From: an uncultured Collinsella sp.
GTDB lineage: Bacteria > Actinomycetota > Coriobacteriia > Coriobacteriales > Coriobacteriaceae
Assembly (NCBI GenBank): GCA_902478985.1
Contig: CABSNH010000060.1
Coordinates: 1 to 9,369, forward strand
Direction: 5' to 3'
Length of the DNA stretch: 9,369 nucleotides
The notes under the pieces were generated by a model. That model saw only the letters and a program-made list of their open reading frames with translations, searched no databases and was not told the origin of the DNA. Every line of letters starts with the position of its first letter. Position 1 is the stretch's first letter. This document shows positions 6,164 through 9,369 of the stretch, piece by piece. A program made the position numbers and the translations under genes.

Positions 6164-7117
6164 CTACTGGCCGCGCACGCGGCGAGCGATGCGGTCGGAA
6201 AGCGAGGCTTTCTCGGCGCGGTTCTTACCCCAAAACGCAAGTGCCACCATGCCGGGCCCCACGTGCGAGCCGATGGTAGGACCGACGGAACTACGGATAA
6301 TCGTGACGTCGGCGCAGCCCTCCTCCTTGCGAACGGCGGCCTCAAGCCAGTCACCATCCTTCTCGGCATCGGCCGTCATGATGGCGATGGGCATGGTGCG
6401 GTCGGGCACGTAGTTCTCGCGGAACGACTTGAGGATGGACTTGAGCGCCTTCTTGCGGCCGCGGTTGACGCCGATCAGCGACAGCGAGCCGGCCAGGTCG
6501 TAGGAGAGCTCGGGCTTGACGTCGAGCTTTGCCGTGAGCTGCGCCGCCGCGGGCGGAATGCGGCCGCCGGCAGCCAGCGCATCGAAGCTCTCGAGCGTAA
6601 AGTAACCGTGCACGTAGGTCTTGGCCTCGTTTGCCCAATCGACCAGCTGCTTGGCGGTCAGCCCCGCCGAACGCTGGCGCACGGCCTCAAGCGCCAGGAG
6701 CTCGCCGGTCGCGCAGGGCAGGGCGTTGTCGACCACGTAGAGCTCAAAGTTGGGATACTCGGCGCGCACGGCATCTGCCGCCTGGCACGCGGAGTTGTAG
6801 CTCGACGACAGCGCCGAGGTAAAGCACAGGTAGACCGTGGGCGTGCCCTCTTTGGCGCACTCGGTAAAGAACTCGATATAGCGACCGAGCGACACAGCCG
6901 AGGTGGACACGCGGGCACCGGCGCGCATGCGGTCGTAGAACTCCTTAGGGCTCATGCTCGACCAGATGTCATCCGTGCGCTCCTCGCCATCGATAATGAA
7001 GGGGAAACCCAGGATATCGACATCAAGGTTCGCGGCGACCTCGGGACTAAAGTCGCAGCAGGTATCGACGACGATGCGGCAGCGGTCAGAATGGCCGGTA
7101 GATGCAGCCTTGTCCAT
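6164..7117 (-). CDS. DegV family (FakB-like) fatty-acid-binding protein
   Basis: A 317-residue cytoplasmic DegV-family protein. Family members, including FakB, bind a fatty acid and present it to the kinase FakA for phosphorylation, feeding phospholipid synthesis. The start RIVVDTCCDFSPE (14-26) is the classic opening with an acidic/Ser motif. STSAVS at 71-76 and FTSALSSSYNSA at 99-110 correspond to the Thr-Ser and Ser-rich motifs that hold the lipid carboxylate. AAGGRIP at 182-188 and VGPTIGSHVGPG at 278-289 are further hallmarks. Length is slightly above the usual 280-290. The ATG at 7117 is preferred to a TTG one codon upstream because AAGGAG then sits eight bases away. The kinase partner is not in the window. 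Transcription is puzzling: an intrinsic terminator ends only 18 bases before the ATG. Confidence 0.9.
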   Translation of the reverse strand: MDKAASTGHSDRCRIVVDTCCDFSPEVAANLDVDILGFPFIIDGEERTDDIWSSMSPKEFYDRMRAGARVSTSAVSLGRYIEFFTECAKEGTPTVYLCFTSALSSSYNSACQAADAVRAEYPNFELYVVDNALPCATGELLALEAVRQRSAGLTAKQLVDWANEAKTYVHGYFTLESFDALAAGGRIPPAAAQLTAKLDVKPELSYDLAGSLSLIGVNRGRKKALKSILKSFRENYVPDRTMPIAIMTADAEKDGDWLEAAVRKEEGCADVTIIRSSVGPTIGSHVGPGMVALAFWGKNRAEKASLSDRIARRVRGQ

Positions 7118-7135
7118 CAAAGCGACTCCTTACGT

Positions 7136-7168
7136 AAAAAAGGCGGCCACCCGCATGGGATGGCCGCC
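7136..7168 (-). terminator. Intrinsic terminator after hpf, abutting the degV-family gene
   Basis: GGCGGCCA at 7142-7149 pairs perfectly with TGGCCGCC at 7161-7168 around 11 bases. On the - strand the stem is followed by six T (7136-7141), a textbook intrinsic terminator. It ends hpf transcription and sits immediately before the AAGGAG of the next gene. Confidence 0.9.
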
Positions 7169-7171
7169 AAC

Positions 7172-7193
7172 CGTTAACTCATGCAAGTTAACG
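7172..7193. other. CGTTAAC inverted repeat after hpf
   Basis: CGTTAAC at 7172-7178 pairs with GTTAACG at 7187-7193 across eight bases, between the hpf stop and the strong terminator. It could be a protein-binding site or part of an alternative RNA fold with the terminator. Confidence 0.45.
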
Positions 7194-7197
7194 TATT

Positions 7198-7782
7198 TTA
7201 CTCGTCAAGTGTTTCGATGCGGGGCTTGATGATGCCATATCCACCATTCTTACGGTGATACACCACATTGATGAGACCGGTCGTCGCGTTCTCGAACACG
7301 TAGAAGTCGTGACCCAGCAGATCGGTCTGCACCAGCGCCTGCTCCTCGGTCATCGGGGTGACGTCAATAACCTTCTCGCGGACGAGCAGGTCGTCCTCCT
7401 CCTCGGGCAGCAGCAGGTCGGCCAGATCCTCGACGCGCTCGACCGGTGCGACATCCGCGGCGCTGGCACCACCCTGGCGGTTGTCCACGACCTTGGTCTT
7501 GAACTTGCGCAGCTGACGGGTGACCTTATCGGCGGAGAGGTCGATGGCAGCATACATATCTGCGCCGTGCTCGGCAACGCGAATCACCGAACCGCGAGCA
7601 CGAACCGTGACCTCGACGATTGCCGGGTTGGGGTTCGAGGGGTTCTTCTCATAACGAAGCACGACGTCGACTGTCATGGGCTCGATGTCGAAAACCTTGA
7701 GCGCCTCGCCGATTTTCTCATCCACATGCGCACGCAGAGCATCGGTTACCGTCGTCTTGCGTCCAGAAACCTTGATATCCAT
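7198..7782 (-). CDS. hpf: Ribosome hibernation promoting factor, long form
   Basis: A 194-residue long-form HPF. It binds the 30S decoding region and drives dimerisation of ribosomes into inactive 100S particles in stationary phase or starvation. Residues 1-100 form the S30AE/YfiA domain, opening MDIKVSGRKTTVTDALRAHV and including the VEVTVRARGSVIRV strand and AADMYAAIDLSADKVTRQL-type helix (seen as ADMYAAIDLSADKVTRQL). An acidic linker (about 110-132) joins the C-terminal dimerisation domain, 135-192, with VIDVTPMTEEQALVQTDLLG, FYVFENATTGLINVVYHRK and GGYGIIKP. The ATG at 7782 with GGAG seven to eight bases upstream is chosen; a start at 7842 would add 20 non-conserved residues. It stands alone between terminators on both sides, fitting independent growth-phase control. 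Confidence 0.95.
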   Translation of the reverse strand: MDIKVSGRKTTVTDALRAHVDEKIGEALKVFDIEPMTVDVVLRYEKNPSNPNPAIVEVTVRARGSVIRVAEHGADMYAAIDLSADKVTRQLRKFKTKVVDNRQGGASAADVAPVERVEDLADLLLPEEEDDLLVREKVIDVTPMTEEQALVQTDLLGHDFYVFENATTGLINVVYHRKNGGYGIIKPRIETLDE

Positions 7783-7993
7783 ACGTGGCTCCAATCTGCC
7801 TCGGGGACTTACTGTACTGGCTATGTACCCATTGCCGTGCATTTAATCACGCGAATTCCCAAAGACCCGAATAACGACTGCTTGATACCGCATACCGAAG
7901 TCTCGCACTTTTCCGTGGCAAAGTGCGCTATAGGAAGGCGTCGACAGAGTTAATTTTTCTCCTGGAAATTAGCTTTGACCTGCTAGTTTTACC
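7783..7993. other. hpf upstream region with hairpin
   Basis: This gene-free stretch should hold the hpf promoter. CGCACTTT at 7904-7911 pairs perfectly with AAAGTGCG at 7920-7927 across eight bases, and TAATTT/AAATTA arms lie at 7951-7956 and 7966-7971. I could not pick a convincing -35/-10 pair on the - strand. The hairpins may be operators or leader RNA structure. Confidence 0.4.
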
Positions 7994-8033
7994 AAAATAG
8001 AAAAGCCGGGCTCCCCTATTTGGGAAACCCGGC
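7994..8033 (-). terminator. Intrinsic terminator of the solute-binding lipoprotein gene
   Basis: GCCGGG at 8005-8010 pairs with CCCGGC at 8028-8033, with an inner TCCC/GGGA stem at 8012-8015 and 8022-8025. On the - strand a T-rich tail follows (TTTTCTATTTT). It lies about 66 bases beyond the lipoprotein stop codon and insulates hpf from it. Confidence 0.85.
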
Positions 8034-8099
8034 CATGCGTGTTGAAACCGTGAAGAAGTGCCTTGTTCGGTGTATGGCAGACGCCACCCCTACCAATAA

Positions 8100-9092
8100 C
8101 TAGCTATTGAGCTTGTTGATGTCATCGTCGGTGATGGCGCCCTCCTGGCTAGACGACGGACTGTCGCCGTTGTTATCAGAGGCGTCGCCATCGGAGGACT
8201 CGGTCTCGTTGGACGTGGAGTCGGATGCCTGCACATTGGCCCCCGAAACAGTCTTGGCGGTAAGGTCATAGGGCATTTGGCCATACCAGACGCAGTGGAC
8301 CGCCTCGAGCGTGCCGTCGACCGTGATACCGTCGAGGGCATCACTCACGGCACGGCACAGCTCATCGTTAGAGCTAAGGCCTGCGACGCCAAGCGTGGAG
8401 GGCGCCTCGAGCGTGCCGACATAGGAGATCTGGCTCATCAGGCGCGCGAGGTAACCACCGGCCGTGGAATCACAGATCACGTAATCGACCTCGCCCGACT
8501 CGAGTGCCTCGAAGCACTCGTTGATGTTGGAGAAGGTCTTTTGGTTGGCCGTGATGCTCTGCTTGGCAAGCGCTTCCTGCGAGGCCGAGGAAGTCTGAAC
8601 GCCCAAGGTAGCAGTGTTGAGTGCGTCGGTTGAGACACTCGGGGACTCTCCGTCGCTGGTCTTGCCGAACACGGCGGCAGCATCGTACAGACAGGTGCCA
8701 AGCGAGCTGATGTCGCCGCCCGCAGACTTGATGTCGCCAATAAAGATGTCGGCCTTTTTATCGCTGAGCGCGGAATCGGCCGAGGACGCATCGACAAAAG
8801 CAACCTTGAGACCCATGCGGCACGCGAGGGCACGAGCGGCATCGACCGCATAGCCCGTGAGGTTTCCGTCGGCATCCTGCATGGCTTGCGGGGCATCGGA
8901 AGTATCGAGGGCGACTGTCAGGGTTCCCGGCGTGACCAGGGCATCGTCCGATACCGTGGGGGTAACGGTCTCGCGCTCGATCTGGTCGATCGTGGGCGTC
9001 GTGAACGTGGACAGTGGATTGAACGCGCATCCGCTCAGACCCAAAACGGCAATGACCGCCGCGGCCCCAGCACCTAACCGAGCCGCATGCAT
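8100..9092 (-). CDS. Family-3 solute-binding lipoprotein (amino-acid type)
   Basis: A 330-residue exported lipoprotein. The signal peptide runs to a lipobox LSGC with Cys22 as the lipidated residue. The body, about 55-271, follows the bacterial family-3 solute-binding pattern: GTLTVALDTSDAP at 56-68, DADGNLTGYAVDAARALACRMGLKVAFVD at 73-101, KKADIFIGD at 112-120, LGVQTSSAS, and GEVDYVICDSTAGGYL with Asp208. Such proteins capture amino acids outside the membrane for an ABC importer. The Arg normally found after the first hinge to bind the ligand carboxylate is not visible in the 120-145 segment, so ligand type is uncertain. Six Cys follow the lipobox, allowing disulfides. A Ser/Asp-rich low-complexity tail spans 283-330. 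No permease or ATPase gene is nearby. GAGGGG eight bases ahead supports the ATG at 9092; ATG at 9110 (336 residues) is a close alternative. Confidence 0.82.
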   Translation of the reverse strand: MHAARLGAGAAAVIAVLGLSGCAFNPLSTFTTPTIDQIERETVTPTVSDDALVTPGTLTVALDTSDAPQAMQDADGNLTGYAVDAARALACRMGLKVAFVDASSADSALSDKKADIFIGDIKSAGGDISSLGTCLYDAAAVFGKTSDGESPSVSTDALNTATLGVQTSSASQEALAKQSITANQKTFSNINECFEALESGEVDYVICDSTAGGYLARLMSQISYVGTLEAPSTLGVAGLSSNDELCRAVSDALDGITVDGTLEAVHCVWYGQMPYDLTAKTVSGANVQASDSTSNETESSDGDASDNNGDSPSSSQEGAITDDDINKLNS

Positions 9093-9369
9093 CAAGCTGC
9101 CCCTCACCATGTCCACTACCCTGCCTTCTGTGTCGTATACGATCCGTGCCCCGCACGGAATATCGGGTTGTTCCCACCAGCTGACCTGGTATTTGACCCC
9201 ACACTTGCGCACCGGGGCGTTTGCTCGGGAGGCCGCAGCCACCTTCACGACTGGCCCGCTCGCCCGCGAGGCGGTATTGCCCCAAAGAAAGTAGAACGGA
9301 CGGTGCGGCTTACATCTAGGACGCGCCATGATCGCGCCGCGCGCACGCGGTCGCTTACGTGGATCCCTT
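9093..9369. other. Upstream region of the lipoprotein gene, no convincing gene
   Basis: The - strand frame of the lipoprotein stays open to the window edge, but the secretion signal begins at 9092 or 9110, so a translated extension would bury it; in high-GC DNA this openness is weak evidence. A perfect inverted repeat, TCCGTGC at 9143-9149 and GCACGGA at 9153-9159 with a three-base loop, lies 33 to 50 bases before the start at 9110 and could be an operator or leader hairpin. No clear promoter was found. A + strand ATG at 9328, with AGGA upstream, opens a frame to the edge that is too short to judge. Confidence 0.4.

Noticed and set aside
6067..6369. N-terminal extension of the hydroxyacid dehydrogenase to 6369
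   Set aside because: The extension overlaps the end of the DegV-family gene, is Arg/Pro-rich and lies before the normal Rossmann start (FIGTGIMG), which follows an ATG with its own ribosome binding site.
4996..7177. 427- and 348-codon + strand open frames opposite the dehydrogenase and DegV-family genes
   Set aside because: Both lie antisense to well-supported genes and show no recognisable domain or ribosome binding site.
7975..8003. TTGACC with a TAGAAA-like -10 on the + strand
   Set aside because: It would fire straight into the terminator at 8005-8033 and no + strand gene lies beyond.
9111..9329. Extension of the lipoprotein to an ATG at 9329
   Set aside because: It would place the signal peptide and lipobox in mid-protein, which is incompatible with lipoprotein export; the open frame is likely chance in GC-rich DNA.

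Overview
The window looks like chromosome of a high-GC actinobacterium, most likely a gut Coriobacteriia member such as Collinsella. This rests on overall protein character and base composition, not on a marker gene. Nine protein genes are supported. Two lie on the + strand at the left (DUF2975-type membrane protein plus a small XRE/YozG-type regulator). Seven lie on the - strand across the rest. No rRNA, tRNA, CRISPR array, insertion sequence or transposase was seen.

Layout: 1-523 is AT-rich, gene-free and packed with inverted repeats, including four copies of a CGGTRAACGG-like element in two inverted pairs. A promoter with dyads over its -10 precedes the DUF2975/regulator pair (524-1411). 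A 12-bp-stem terminator (1445-1483) separates this pair from the convergent gene 1526-2620, a membrane-anchored SurA-N-like protein with a very acidic cytoplasmic N-terminus. Reading leftwards on the - strand, genes 6066->4987, 4981->4553, 4537->3839 and 3832->2747 form a tight operon with gaps of 5, 15 and 6 bases: a beta-hydroxyacid dehydrogenase with a His/Cys-rich repeat tail, a small membrane protein, a HEAT-like helical protein and an NAD-type isocitrate dehydrogenase. Hairpins follow the isocitrate dehydrogenase.

Upstream of that operon come a DegV/FakB-type fatty-acid-binding protein (6164-7117), long-form ribosome hibernation factor HPF (7198-7782) with a strong terminator, and a family-3 solute-binding lipoprotein (8100-9092) with its own terminator. 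The right end (9093-9369) holds no convincing gene.

Most of the - strand is ordinary core-type content: stationary-phase ribosome protection, lipid handling, central carbon metabolism and envelope proteins. The least ordinary items are the 12-residue metal-binding-like repeats fused to the dehydrogenase and its co-transcription with two uncharacterised proteins and isocitrate dehydrogenase; the dyad-rich left intergenic region; and a terminator jammed against the degV-family ribosome binding site, which suggests read-through or attenuation control. I found no convincing complete new defence or mobile system.
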